A stretch of DNA of 38,021 nt from an uncultured Lachnospiraceae bacterium (GTDB lineage Bacteria > Bacillota > Clostridia > Lachnospirales > Lachnospiraceae), in assembly GCA_947178125.1 (NCBI GenBank), contig CAMWXB010000041.1, positions 1-38,021 on the forward strand. The letters are read 5' to 3'. A program made the translations under genes and the position numbers. Positions within the stretch are counted from its first letter, which is position 1. The number at the start of each line of letters is the position of its first letter. Below the pieces are notes generated by a model that did not search any database, was not told the origin of the DNA, and saw only the letters and a list, made by a program, of their open reading frames with translations. Below, piece by piece: positions 21,901 through 36,900 of this stretch.

Positions 21901-24900
21901 GGAGCAGGGAATAACGGAGCGGATTGCGTCGGTGGATGATATTGCCGGTACGATTCAAAATGGTGAGCTGTTTTATGAATTTACAGACGACGGATGGGGC
22001 GGAACGGGAACGCTTCATCTTATGTTTTTGCCTAATCAGATCAATGTGGAAGTTCTGGATTATCAAATGGCAGAAGAAAATGCGAGCGGATATGGGATAT
22101 CGGGAAGTTATGAATTGACGATACGGGAGTAAGGAAGTAAATGTTTATGAAAAAAAGAATTTTTAATATATTATTGCGCTTATGTGCCCTATTCGTAATT
22201 ACCGTGACAACAGCCAATATCAATACATTCGATGAGCGGCTGGGTGCAGAAGAAAACAGGGAAGGAATGATATTGGTTCTTCATCAGGAAATCCGTTATT
22301 GGGATGGAAAATTATCCCTTTCTACGGAGTATGAGTATGATTCCAAAGGCAGGGTAATAAAGACGACCTGTTATGAACCATCTGCTTACAGGACGCAATA
22401 TAGGGATTATGAGTATGATGAGAATGGCAATGTGATAAGAGCACATTCGGTATACAGCTATGGTGACGACTGCTATTGGAACTATCAATACGATGCGCAG
22501 GGGAATATACTTCAAACAGAGCTATATGATTCTGGTGGTAACATATGATTCTGACGAAAATATGAAGTATCAGAGCCGATATGAGTATGATGAACAGGGA
22601 AATATGGTTCAGCAGTCCATTTATAATGCTGACGGAGAGATTGAATATCAAAAAAAGCTTGAATTTGACGCACAGGGGAACCAAATTGGAGAAGAGAATT
22701 ATAAAAAAGTATATGATCGTCTGGTAAAAACTTCCTCATTGAAAGTTATCCTGGAATATAAATGGATAACGATTGAATGAGCGGACAGTAAGAAGCAAGT
22801 TGGATATGTACTGTCTGTAATACAAACGAGTATATAATACTACTCAAATACAACCCAAAGTAGTATGGAAATTTCTTTCCCATCTTTATAAAATCTTTAA
22901 AAATACCTGTTATCCTTTTTCTGAAAAAGGAAATGGGAAAGGATTTAATAATATGGACTTAATTTTAAGAACAACAGACCTCTGTAAAGAATTTAATAGA
23001 AGGACGGCTGTGAGAAATGTATCGATGCATGTAACAAGAAAATCGGTGTATGGCCTTTTAGGGCCGAACGGAGCGGGAAAATCGACAACGCTGAAAATGC
23101 TTACGGGAATGCTGCGTCCAACTTCCGGGACAATTGAATTTAACGGCCATCGATGGGAACGCAGAGACCTGGCCAGAATAGGCGCATTGATTGAAGCACC
23201 GCCGCTTTACGATAATCTGACGGCAGGAGAAAATCTGGAAATCAGGACAACGATGCTCGGACTTCCAAAGCGGCGGATTCGGGAAGTTCTGGAAACTGTC
23301 GGCCTTACCGATACCGGGAAGAAAAGAGCCGGGCATTTTTCCATGGGGATGCGGCAGCGGCTAGGCATCGCGCTGGCGCTTTTGAATGAACCGGAACTGC
23401 TGATTCTGGACGAACCGACGAACGGGCTCGACCCGCTGGGCATTCAGGAACTGCGGGAACTGATCAGATCGTTTCCGCAAAGGGGAATCACTGTCATTCT
23501 ATCCAGCCATATTTTGAGCGAAGTTGAATTGATTGCCGACGATATCGGAATCATTGTCAATGGAAGTCTGGAATACAGCGGCAGGATTGCGCCGGGAGAA
23601 GATTTGGAAAAATTATTTATGGAGGTGGTACGCCATGAATAGGTTATTGCAGGATAAAAAAAGCGGATGGAAACTGGTTAAGGCGGAATCCTTAAAACTA
23701 CGTCATACGTTTGGGAGAATCCTGCCCGTAGTGGCGCCCCTCTTTACGATTTTGCTCGCCTTTTTCTTAACGGGCGGCGGTCAGGGAAAGGCTCTGCCCA
23801 TAGGAGCGTGGAACTGGTGGTATACGCTGCTTCTGCCGGGAATGCTTGCTGTCCTGTGTTATCTCGGTGTCAGGAAAGATAAAAAAATCGGGGATTATCA
23901 TATATGGATGCAGCCGGAGTCCGTCGGGAAATGTCTGACATGGAAAATCGTATATTATGTTCTGGTGATGGCAGCGTCCAATTTCCTGCTTTTTGGCGGT
24001 GTATTGCTGTGCGGGAAGCTGTTTGGTTCGACCATCAGCGGATGGAACGGATTTTGCGGATTTCTTCTGTTGAGCATTGTTTCCCTCTGGGAAATTCCAC
24101 TTTATATGTACCTGAGCGCCCGTTTTGGCATGTTTGCAACGGTTTTATCGAGTGCAGTTCTGTCGATTGCAGGTACCGCCGGCTTTGCGGGAACGGATTT
24201 CTGGTGGCTGTGTCCGTCTGCAGTTCCGAGCCGGCTGATGTGTCCGGTGCTCGGTATCCTGCCGAACGGGCTGCCCGTTCCGGTGGAGAGCAGTCTATGG
24301 AATCGCGGTGTTATCTTACCCGGCATTATGATTTCTGTGTCGTGGTTTATTTTACTGACAGGACTTGTTCAATGCCAGGTTGCCAGTCGGTCTGACCGGC
24401 AGTCCGCGTCGGCATCCGGATGCAGAAGGACAGGCAGGAAGGGAGGGATGGCATGAGAACTTGCGGGGGAACCTTTATTCGTTATCTGATTGCCGATTTT
24501 CATAAGACAAAACATTTGCCGATTCGGCTTGCGCATTTGTTGATACCGGTTGGAATGCCTGTCTTGTTTTTAATATATTACACATATTCTTCATGGAGCA
24601 ATGATACGAGGATTGAGGCTTATTTTCAGGTATTGGGGATGGGAATGCCGTTTTTGACGGGGCTGTTCTGCGCAATGCTGGCGGAACAGGAATCTTTGGC
24701 CGGAGGCTTTCAGAATATGCTGTTGGTTCAGAAAAGGCATGCAGTCTTTTTCAGTAAGCTGTTAGTGCTGCTATTGTTCGGTATGCTTGCCCTTCTGCTT
24801 GCATCCGTATTGTTCGGAACAGGATATTTCTTTTGGATGGAACAGCGGTCTGCTTCATATTTATTTTATTGGAAAGCGGCATTTGTATTGATGGGGGGCA

Positions 24901-27900
24901 GTGTTTTTTTATATATCCTGCATTTATTTTGGGCCTTTTGTTTTAATAAAGGGGTGACAATCGTACTGGGATTTGTGGAAAGCCTGCTGTCTGCCTTGCT
25001 TTTGACAGGTATGGGCGAGGGTATCTGGATGTATGTGCCTGCGGCGTGGGCGTCCCGGTTCATTACTTTATTTTTTTATGGTGAAAAATTTAGGATGAGC
25101 GGCCGATATGATACAATGGATGCCGGTGTTTTTTCAGATTTGCAGACGGCGGTACATCTGTGTATAGCGATGACGCTTATGGGTCTGTTTGCTTTCGGAA
25201 TATGGGCCTGTCATTTTGAGGGGACATGTGGCGCTGAGTGAGCAGAAATATAGTGGGAGGGCAGTAAAAATGGCGAACATTCTTGCAATAGACGACGAGC
25301 CTGATATCTTAAATATGATACGGAAAATTCTTTGTAAAGACGGGCATCGTGTGGAAATGATGTCCGAGCCCGCAACCATTGAAAAATGGGAGAAAGGAAT
25401 GGACACAGGGATAAAACCGGAACATTTTGACCTTATCTTATTGGATGTTATGATGCCGCGGACGGACGGTTTTGAACTGTGCCGGAAAATCCGCAGCCGT
25501 GTGGACTGCCCGATTGTCTTTTTAACGGCAAGGACTGATGAAAGCAGTCTCGTGTACGGCTTGGGGGTGGGAGCGGACGATTATATCTGTAAGCCTTTCG
25601 GCGCTAAGGAGCTTCGAGCGAGAGTCAATGCACATTTACGGCGGGAAAGCCGGGAGCATTTTGTGCGGCTTTCTTTTTCGGAAGCGGAATTTCATCTTGC
25701 GGCAAAACAACTGTTGGTCCGGCAGCAGAGCGTTCCGCTGACAAAAGCGGAATATGAGATATGCGAAGTCCTTGCGCGTAATCCGGGACAGGTATTTTCC
25801 AGGGAACAGCTTTATGAAAAAGTATTCGGTTTTGACGGAGAAAGCAGCGACAGTACGATTGCCACACATATTAAAAATATCCGAATGAAGCTGGATGCTT
25901 TTGCATTTTCACCCATCAAAACGGTTTGGGGGATTGGATACAAATGGGAAGTATAAAGATGCGGACAGGGAGCATAGAAGATAAGAGGACTGTTCCCTTG
26001 AGTTTGTTCTATCTGAAATATTTTGCATTTCTTTTTCTCGGCATTCTGGCGGTCGTGGCCAGTGCGCTTTTTATATTTGAAATGCTTGTGTTGAACGATG
26101 CCGTCTATCCGGCCAATCATGCGGAACAGCAGGCAAAAGAAGCGGCAGGCAGGATTGCCGACGCGCAGGAAGTAAGCGGAGAATTGATTCCCGATTTATG
26201 TCAGTATGTGGTATTCGATGAAAACGGTGAAGTGAAGGACGGCGATATCGAAAAGGCGGGGCTGGAAGATGCCTGGAACGCGGTACAGGGTCAGCAGTCG
26301 GATGCAAGGGGATATTTTTACAGTGTGGTAGAACGTGATACAGAGTATTGCGTTCTGCGGTATGCGATCATACCCCAATTCAGGTCGCCGGTTTTGCGCC
26401 GGTATCTGCCCGGGCCGCAAAATCTGCTTTTAGCGGCGGGATTGTTCCTGATTTTGCTGCTTGTCGTCATAACGGCGCTTTGTTTCGGACACACCCTGAG
26501 GAAAAAAATGACAGCTTTGATTTCGGCGGCGGAAAAAATACGGAATCAGGAATTGGAATTTGATATCTCTGCAAGCGATGTTCGGGAAATCGCGGCGGTA
26601 TTAAGAGCAATGGACGATATGCGGGCCGCTTTGAAGTCTTCTTTGGAAAGCCAGTGGAATGCAGAACGTCGCAAAAAAGAGCAGATACTGGCATTGGCCC
26701 ATGACCTGAAAACGCCGCTGACGCTGATTCGTGGGAATGCGGAATTATTATATGATACAGGATTGACAAAAGAGCAGGAAGAGTGCGTTGACTTGATTGA
26801 AAAGAATTCCCTGCGGATGCAGGATTATGTGCAGACGCTCATGGAAGTAACGAAGGACGGTTATGAACTGCGGCTGCAAAAGATAGACACGGCTTCTTTT
26901 TTACAGGAAATCGGAGAACAGCTGAAAGGCTTATGTGTCGTGAAAAAGATTTCTTTACAGGAAAACTTTGAATGCCGGGAAACTTCTTTTTCGGCTGACC
27001 GTGAACTGCTCACGCGCGCACTCATGAATATCGCTTCCAATGCCGTAGAATATACGCCGGAAGGTGGAAAAATCTTCTGGGAAGTCAAATCCGTTGCGGA
27101 GGACATGGAGAATAGGGCTTTTTTGCTATTTTCCGTCACCGATACGGGAAAAGGCTTTTCGGCAAATGCTCTGAAACATGCGGTCGAGCAATTTTACATG
27201 GACGATGGGAGCCGTCATGCCAATGCTCATTACGGTATCGGTCTGTTCATGGCCAATCTGGCCGCGAAGCAGCATGGTGGACAGCTTTTTCTGGAAAATT
27301 CCTCGGAAACGGGCGGCGCCAGGGTTACGATGAAGATACCATGCTAAAAAATTTCATGTTGAAAATTTTCACGCCGAAAAATTTCACATTGAAATTAAGG
27401 TTAAGTTAAGATTTTACATGAATAATGTTAAGAAAGAACGATTATAGTTTATTGCAAGCCCGGATATAAAACGTCTGCACAATATAAATCTTTTAAAAAA
27501 ATTCCAAAAAAATTAAGAAATTGTTTGAAGATATTTAATGGTGTGGAACGTTATATATAGTATAATAAGACGATGAGAATTTCTAAGCCCGCATAGAACG
27601 CGGACTAAGAAATTCTACGATTTGCGGAGCAAATCTTCATCGTCTGGCAGAATCGCTTTGCGATTCTGCCGCAGGCGGGGAAGCGGGAGAAAAAGAAAAA
27701 GGGAGAAAAGGAGAAAGGGGAGCAATGGGTGCGTTAGTGGAGATACAGGATATCTGTAAGATATACAATCCCGGAGAAAATGAAGTGAAGGCGTTGAATC
27801 ATGTGAGCCTGACGATTGATGAGAATGAGTTCGTGGCAATCATCGGGCAGTCGGGTTCTGGGAAGTCTACGCTGATGAATATGCTCGGGTGTCTGGATGT

Positions 27901-30900
27901 GCCTACCAGTGGAAGTTATTTTCTGCATGGGCAGGATGTGTCCCATATGAGCGACAATGAACTGTCAGATGTGCGGAACAAGGAAATCGGATTTATTTTT
28001 CAGGGGTTTAATCTGATCGCCGGTCTGACGGCGCTTGAAAATGTGGAACTGCCGCTTATTTACAGGGGTGTTGGAAAGCGGGAACGGCTGCGGCTGGCGG
28101 ATACGGCATTAAATAAGGTGGGACTTGATAAGAGAAAAACACACAGGCCTTCCGAAATGTCCGGCGGGCAGCAGCAGCGAGTGGCGATTGCCAGAGCAAT
28201 CGCGCAGGCGCCGCCGATCATTCTGGCGGATGAGCCGACCGGTAATCTGGATTCCGGCTCCAGCAAGGAGATCATGGAAATATTGAAAAACCTTCATGAA
28301 GAAGGAAGGACCGTTATTCTGATTACCCATGATAATGAAATCGCAAAGCAGGCGAAGCGGGTCATTAAGATCATTGACGGCCAGATTGTACAGGATTCCG
28401 GCAAAGAACCGGGAGAAGTCATAGAAGAATCGTAAAGGGGAGAAAGGAGCAGAGTTGTTGAAATGAAGGAGAAGAAAGAGAAAAAAGAAAAGATACCGAT
28501 GGATAAGGCAAAAAAGAAAAAAATCATTAAGCGGAGTATTTTCGGTGTGATTGCCGCACTTATCGTTCTCTTTATGGTAATGAATTCGATCAATGCCGGC
28601 AATGCCTTACCGGTCGTATATACGATGCCGGTATCACGGGGCGATGTAGAGCAGATTGTCAGCACGAGCGGTACGGTAAAGACGGAAGAAAGCAAGACTT
28701 ATTTTGCACCGCTTGCGGTCAAAATCGGTACGGTGGATACGGCTGCAGGCGACAGTGTCAAAAAAGGAGAGATATTGTACGCTTACGATGAAGAAGCTCT
28801 GGCGGATGAGAAGCTGCTGGCGGAATTAAAGATGCAGTCCAATGAAGGCGAATACGAGAGTTCCATGATCAAAAATAATCAATATATCAGCGAACTGGGG
28901 GAAGCCAATATTAATTTGGGAGTGTTGGACCAGCAGATTGAAGACAGTGAAAATTATGTGAAGGAATTGAATCAAAAAATTGCCGACAAGCAGGATTCCC
29001 TCGCACTTGAAGGTGCGCTTTTGCAGATTTCCCTGTTAGACTGGCAGAATGACCCGGGGTCGGAAGAATATATGAATCTGCAGAAATTGATTCAGTTAAA
29101 TACATATGAGCAGCAGCATAACGAAGAAATTGAGATGTGGCAGAAGGAAGTAAAAGAGTACGAAGAAAAAATCGCCGCCTATAAAGAATACAGAAGTGAG
29201 ATGAAATCCCAGAAAAGTTCGTCAGAAAGCGGTGCGATGAACAGTGGCGGCAAGAGCAAGCTGGCCGCGGATACGCAGATAGAAAAAATCAATGCGGAAG
29301 AAACCTTGTCCTCTATTGCGGAAGCGGAAGGCGGTATCAAAGCAGATTTTGACGGAGTGATAACGGAGATGAGCGTTGTTGAGGGCAGTACTCCGACGGT
29401 CGGTGCGCAGATGGTCACGCTGGAGAGCACAGAAAAGGTAAAAGTGGAAATTTCCGTATCCAAGTATGATTTGCAGAAAATTGCGGTAGGACAGGAAGTA
29501 GATGTTACGATTGCCGGGAATGTATATCAGGGAAAAGTATCCAAGATCAACGGTATGGCGACGACCAACAATAGTGGTGCAGCAGTCGTCGGTGTGGAAA
29601 TTAAGATTGAAAATCCGGATTCCGGCATTTTCCTCGGCGTAGAAGCCAAGGTGGCAGTACATACCAATATGGCGGAGCAGGTTCTGGTCGTGCCGATTGA
29701 AGTCATCAACAGCGACCTGGAAGGAAGCTTCGTTTATGCAGTCGAAAACGGTATTTTGACAAAGAAACGTATCACGACAGGGATTTCTTCCAATACGCTC
29801 TGCGAAGTGACGGAAGGGCTGAATGAGGGAGACCAGATTGTGAGCAATGTTGTGATGGGACTGGAAGAAGGCATGGCAGTTACGGCGATAGGGGAGTAAA
29901 CAGATGGCACAGATATGGGAATACATAAAAATTGCCCTGATGAATATCAAGTCGAACAAAGGCCGTTCTGTTCTGACCATGTTGGGCATTGTTATCGGTA
30001 TTGCTTCGGTCATCATGGTCATGGCGATTGGAAACGGCGTCAGAGGGCAGATCAACGATGAACTGGAAAGCATCGGAAGCGGTATGGTGGAGCTGTATCT
30101 GGATACGACGCTGGAAACGACTACGATACGATTTTCGCAGGAAGATTTTGACCTGATTCAGGACAGAGTGGCCCATGTAAAGGGCGTTACGCCTGTGATT
30201 GGCGGATGGGGCTCTGCGGATGGGCCGAAAGGAAACTTTGAGGCAAGAGTCATGGCGGGAACCGAAGGGCTGGAGTATTATTCCGGCGGCGGCGGGCCGA
30301 TCATCAAAGGAAGATATTTCACAGAGGAAGAAGCGGACAGCGGCAGCCGTGTGTGTGTTATTTCGGAAGGTAATGCAATGAATATGTTCGGAACGACGGA
30401 CGTGCTCGGGATGTCCTTTGAGGTGACCTTGTACGGGATTTCACAGGAATTGACGATTATCGGTATCCGTGAGGATAATGCGACGAGTTTTGTCAATATG
30501 GGTTCCAGCCAGACGATCAATATCGAACTGCCGATTGCCGTGATGTCCAATGATTTCTATTTTTGGACGGAAGAATTTTCCGATATCATTGTTTTTGCGG
30601 ATGATACGAGATACTGTACGGAAGTAGCCCAGAATGCGGTGAAGGTTCTGGAAGGAAAATACGGCGTATGGGGTGAAAATCAGATTATTGTCAACAACAT
30701 CTCCGATATGTCTGCGGAGATGGACAGCATCCTGGGGATTCTGACGATGTTCGTCTCTTTCGTTGCAGCGATTTCCCTGCTGGTCGGCGGTATCGGCGTT
30801 ATGAACATCATGCTCGTATCCGTGACTGAACGTACCCGGGAAATCGGTATCCGTAAATCACTGGGCGCGCGGACTGGTTCCATTCTGCTTCAATTTCTGG

Positions 30901-33900
30901 CGGAAGCGGCCATTATCACGATGCTCGGCGGAATCATCGGCATCATATTGGGAATGCTTGGCGGTAATGCGGTATGTTCCGTTCTTGATATTACGCCGAA
31001 AACAGAAATATCCACGATTATCGGCGCAACCCTCTTTTCTTCTGCGGTCGGTCTGTTCTTCGGAATTTATCCTGCAAGAAAAGCGGCGAGGTTGAGCCCG
31101 ATTGAGGCGTTGAGACACGAATAGGGTGAGAAGAAGTTCTAAAGATGTTCTGCCAGTGGACAGAACGTCAAGAACTTCTACGATTTGCATAGCAAATCTT
31201 TCTCACCCAGAAGAATGCCAAAATACAGGCATTCTTCCAAAGTTGTGAAGGCTCAAAATACAGGCGTTCTTCCAGGGCTGTGAAGGCCTTGAATGTGGGC
31301 GTTCTTCTAAGGACGGGAGAGTCCTGGGGGAGGATGAACTTACAACTCGGGGCTTGCACTTTATCAGAATTTCAGTATAATGGTAATAGAGAAAAGGAAC
31401 AAAGTTTCCTTCGTAGAGAAAGCACCTGCAATGTAGGTGCTTTTCCTAGATTGAAAGATTGGAGATTTTTTAATCACAGGTTTGTGCTTATGCTCAAACT
31501 CACAAGTTGAGAGAAAGGCATGGTTTTATGGATATGGAAGTCGAATTTGACGTGAAAATGGAAGCGGGTATTTTGTACGATTATATGCTGCACCATACTT
31601 ACAGCAGTTTTGCCGGGCTGTTGGGAACGGTAGCGGGTGCGTTGCTGCTGATCGTCTTTTATTCCGATAGAAAGCTCATCTATCTGATAGCGGGCCTGGT
31701 TGCGCTTGCTTATCAGCCCTGGAGCCTTTTTCTCCGTTCCAGACAGCAGATGCTGAAAAATCCGGCATTTAAGAAACCGCTGCACTATAAGCTGACGGAG
31801 GAAGGCATCGAGGTATCGCAGGGAGATGCGACAGACAGCCAGAAATGGGAAGATATGTATAAGGCAGTTTCCACGGGAAGAAGCATTGTTGTTTATACTT
31901 CCAGGATCAATGCCTGTATTTTTCCCAAAAAGGATATCGGTGAAGATAAGTATAAAGTCATCGAGATGATTTCCACACATATGCCGCCTAAGAAAGTAAA
32001 AATCAGGAGCTAGTGTGAGAAGAACTTCTGACTTGCAAAGCAAGTCTTTCTCACGCTGGAGAATGCCTAAAAAGCGGCATTCTCTCAGACAAGCTTGTTT
32101 GTCTTGAGATTTATCGCATGGAAGCAGGTATTGGGAATGGAACAGGTCATAGAGACATACAGCGCGGAGGAAACGTATGCGCTCGGGAAAAAAATAGGAG
32201 AAAATGCGAAACCGGGACAGGTATATTCCCTGATTGGTGATCTGGGCGTCGGAAAGACCGTTTTTACACAGGGCGTAGCGGCAGGACTTGGGATTTCAGA
32301 ACCTGTAAGCAGTCCGACATTTACGATTCTTCAGATTTACGAGGAAGGAAGACTGCCTTTTTATCACTTTGATGTATACAGGATTGGGGATATCGAAGAG
32401 ATGGAAGAAATCGGTTATGAGGACTGTTTCTACGGAGAGGGAATCTGTCTGGTCGAGTGGGCGGATTTGATTGAAGAGATTCTCCCGGAGAATCATGTCC
32501 GGATTACGATTGCCAAAGAATTGTCGTCTGGTTTTGATTATCGGACAATCAGGATAGAGCAGGAACAAACAGAAACCGGAATAGGGACAGGAATAGAGTA
32601 ATAAGAGTAACATGTAGAAGCAGACGGAAATGGAAATATAAACGACAGGGAAAAAGAGATGAAACTGATAGCATTAGACAGTTCCGGGTTGGTAGCTTCC
32701 GTGGCGGTCGTGGAAGATGAAACACTGATTGCGGAATATTCGATTCAATATAAGAAAACGCATTCCCAGACATTGCTGCCGATGTTGGACGAAATTCGGA
32801 ATATGATAGAACTCGACTTGCAGGAGGTGGATGCGATCGCAGTAGCTGCCGGCCCCGGTTCTTTTACCGGCCTGCGGATTGGCTCTGCGACGGCGAAAGG
32901 CCTTTCTTTTGCTATGGAAAAGCCGATCGTGGCAGTACCGACGGTAGACGGGCTGGCTTACAACCTTTATGGAACGGATAAAATTGTCTGCCCGATCATG
33001 GATGCCAGACGCAGCCAGGTCTATACAGGTATTTATGAGTTCCTTCCGAAGGAAAAGGGGTATTGTCTTAATATAATAAAACGACAATGTGCCGCAGCCT
33101 TTGATGAAATTGCGCAGGAATTGAATTTGCTTGGCAGAGAAGTGATTTTTCTGGGGGACGGGGTACCCGTTTTCAAGGAGCGCATGAAAGAAGTAATGCA
33201 GGTGCCTTATACGCTTGCGCCAGCCCATATGAACAGACAGCGGGCGGCCAGCATCGGTGTGCTCGGAAGTATTTATTTTGCACAGGGCAGAGCGGTAAGC
33301 GGAGCGGAATATGCGCCGGAATATCTGCGGCTGTCACAGGCGGAACGCCAGCGGAAAGGTGAGGAAACATGATACAGGTCAGACCGATGGAGAGGGCGGA
33401 TGTCGATATCATCAGCAGACTGGAAGAAGAAACTTTTTCCATGCCATGGTCACGGGATGCTTTTCTGGAAATGATCACAAAGGATGATGCGGCTTATTAT
33501 GTGGCAGAACTGGACGGCCGGGTGGTTGGCGGATGCGGTGTGCTGATGATAGCGGGTGAAGGAAACATTACCAATGTCGTCGTAGCGGAAGAAGCGCGGA
33601 ACAAAGGCATCGGGACAAAGATGCTGCGTCATCTTATGGAAGAGGGGGAGCGGAACGGGCTTGATGCTTTTACATTAGAAGTACGGGTGAGCAATGCGCC
33701 CGCCATTCATGTATATGAGAAGCTGGGATTTCTTTCCGAGGGAATCCGTCCGAACTTCTATGAGAAACCTGCCGAGGACGCCGTGATCATGTGGAAGAGA
33801 TAGGAAAGAGACCGAATATTTACCACTGTTTTTGCATAGGACAGATTGTTATAATGATTAAGACATGAATGTCTGACAGAATGTTCGACAGGAATATCTG

Positions 33901-36900
33901 TCAGGAAATGTCAACGGAAGATGTTGTTTATGTAGGCACAGGAGGGTAAAATGAGAACTTATCTTGATCAATCTATGAATTATCAACAAAATCCGAATAA
34001 TCAGAATTTGTTGGAAAATTTTGTCAAAAAAACAGAAAATGACACTGGACTTGCTTCAGTTATCTGTAATTGCTGTAATAAGGAATTACGGGTGGAAAAT
34101 GGCATTCTGAAGGATGAGTGCATTCATATTTCTCATGCTTTCGGCTATTTCAGCGAAAAAGACGGGGAAATACAATGTTTTGATTTGTGTGAGGAGTGCT
34201 ATAACAAAATGGTTGCAAAATTCCGGGTTCCGGTAGAAAGCGGGGAGAGAACGGAATTGCTGTAAGCCTGTCAGAAGGGTATAGAGTAGTATGTTGGATG
34301 TATGTTTGCTCGGAACGGGAGGTATGATGCCGCTGCCGTATAGATGGCTGACCTCCCTGATGGCGAGATATAATGGGACGAGTATATTGATCGACTGCGG
34401 AGAAGGTACGCAGATTGCCATGAAGGAAAAAGGGTGGAGCCCCAAACCGATTGACATTATCTGTTTTACGCACTTTCACGCAGACCATATCAGCGGACTG
34501 CCGGGAATGCTATTGACGATGGGCAATGCGGAACGGACAGAGCCGCTTCTTCTCATTGGTCCGAAAGGATTGACAAAGGTAGTGGCCGCGCTGCGTATCA
34601 TCGCGCCGGAGCTGCCTTTTCAGGTACAATGTCTGGAACTTGCGGAAGCGGAGCAGACATTGCAGTTTGACGGATTCAGAATAGAGGCTTTTAAGGTCAA
34701 TCACAACGTCGTTTGTTATGGATATAGTATTATAATAGACAGAATCGGTAAGTTCGATGTGGAAAAGGCGCAGGCCCGCGGCATTGACAGGCGGTACTGG
34801 AATCGCCTGCAGAAAGGAGAGACCATCGAAACGGAACAGGGTACATGGACGCCTGACATGGTGCTCGGTGCGCCCAGAAAAGGAATCAAACTCACTTACT
34901 GCACGGATACAAGGCCGACTGACAGCATTGTCAGAAATGCGAAAGGCGCCGATTTATTCATTTGCGAAGGTATGTATGGCGAACCGGAGAAAAAGCAGAA
35001 GGCCAAAGAATATAAGCATATGACATTCTATGAGGCGGCTGAGCTGGCGAAAAAGGCGCAGGTCGCGGAACTGTGGCTGACACATTACAGCCCGTCGCTC
35101 ACATGGCCGGAAGATTATATGAATGAAGTGCGGAAAATTTTTCCCAATTCTATTGCGGGAAAGGATGGAAAGAGTGTAGACTTACAGTATGAAGAATAAG
35201 GGGAAGGGGGATTTAGCATGAAGAAATCCAGTGGAATTAAAATTGTCATCATAGGGGTTGTGCTGGCAGCGCTCGTTATCGGTTATTATTTTTATCTGTC
35301 GAACAAGGCTCAGAAAACGGAAGAGGAAGTCGTGGAGTCCACGCAGGTACAGACCGTGCTGATGCGGGACCTTGAAAAAAATTATCCGCCCACGCCCAAA
35401 GAGGTCTTAAAATATTTCAATGAGATTTCCGTATGTTTTTATAATGAAAAATATACCGATGATGAACTGGCACAGCTGGCGGTCAAAATTCAGGGGATCT
35501 ATGATACGGAATTGATTGCCAATAAGACACAGGAACAGTATCTGGAAGACTTGAAGAATGACATTGTGGAAATGAAGTCGAATGACCGTTCCATTTCTTC
35601 CTATCAGTTACCGGCGAGCACGGATGTGGAATTTTTTTCAGAAAACGGGGATTCCTGCGCGAGAATGTATTGTACATACAGCATCCGTCAGGGAACGGAT
35701 ATGCTGCAGAGCCGGCTCGTATTCGTTCTGCGTCAGGATGATGATAAACATTGGAAGATTCTCGGCTGGGATTTGGACGACTAGGGAATGAAGATTTTTT
35801 AAGGCGTGAGAGGATGCCGCCTAAAAAAATCTATGTCATTCCCGAAGGAATCGCTGATGCGATTCTTCCGAGGGTGAAGAGGGAATATAGAATTATGGAA
35901 AAGAAAAAAGACGATGTGTTGATTCTGGCAGTGGAAAGCTCCTGCGATGAGACGGCGGCGGCTGTTGTGAAAAACGGAAGAGAAGTCCTGTCTAACATCA
36001 TTTCTTCGCAGATAGCTCTTCATACAGTCTATGGCGGCGTTGTGCCGGAAATTGCTTCCAGAAAGCACATTGAGAAAATAAATCAGGTCATTGATGAGGC
36101 GTTGAAAGAGGCAGGTATGGGTCTGAAAGAGATGGATGCGATCGCAGTCACCTACGGCCCCGGTCTGGTAGGAGCCCTGTTAGTCGGTGTTTCCACAGCG
36201 AAAGCGATTAGTTTTGCTTCAGGGATTCCGCTCATTGGCGTTCATCATATCGAAGGCCATATCAATGCAAACTATATAGAAAATAAAGAGCTGGAACCGC
36301 CTTTTATCTGTCTGGTCGTATCCGGCGGACATTCCCATCTGGTCGTTGTGAAAGATTACGGAGAATACGAAATTCTCGGAAGAACGCGGGATGATGCGGC
36401 AGGCGAGGCTTTTGACAAAGTAGCGAGGGCGATTGGTCTGGGTTATCCCGGCGGCCCCAAAATCGATAAAGTCTCCAAAGAAGGAAATGCGGACGCGATT
36501 CTTTTTCCCCGTGCAAAAGTGGTGGATGCGGTGTATGATTTCAGCTTCAGCGGGTTAAAATCTGCTGTCTTAAATTATCTAAATTCCTGTGAAATGAAGG
36601 GAATTACCGTTTGTCAGGCCGATGTTGCCGCTTCTTTTCAGAAAGCGGTCGTCGATGTGCTGGTGGAACATTCCATGCAGGCGGTAAAAGAATATGGATT
36701 GAAGAAATTTGCGATTGCGGGCGGTGTGGCGTCAAATTCTTCTCTGCGCGAGGCTTTTGTCAGGGAATGCGGTGCACGGCAGATAGATTTTTACTGCCCG
36801 TCACCGATTTTCTGTACGGATAATGCGGCGATGATCGGCACGGCGGCTTACTATGAGTATTTAAAAGGCGTGCGGCATGGTTATGACCTGAACGCTGTGC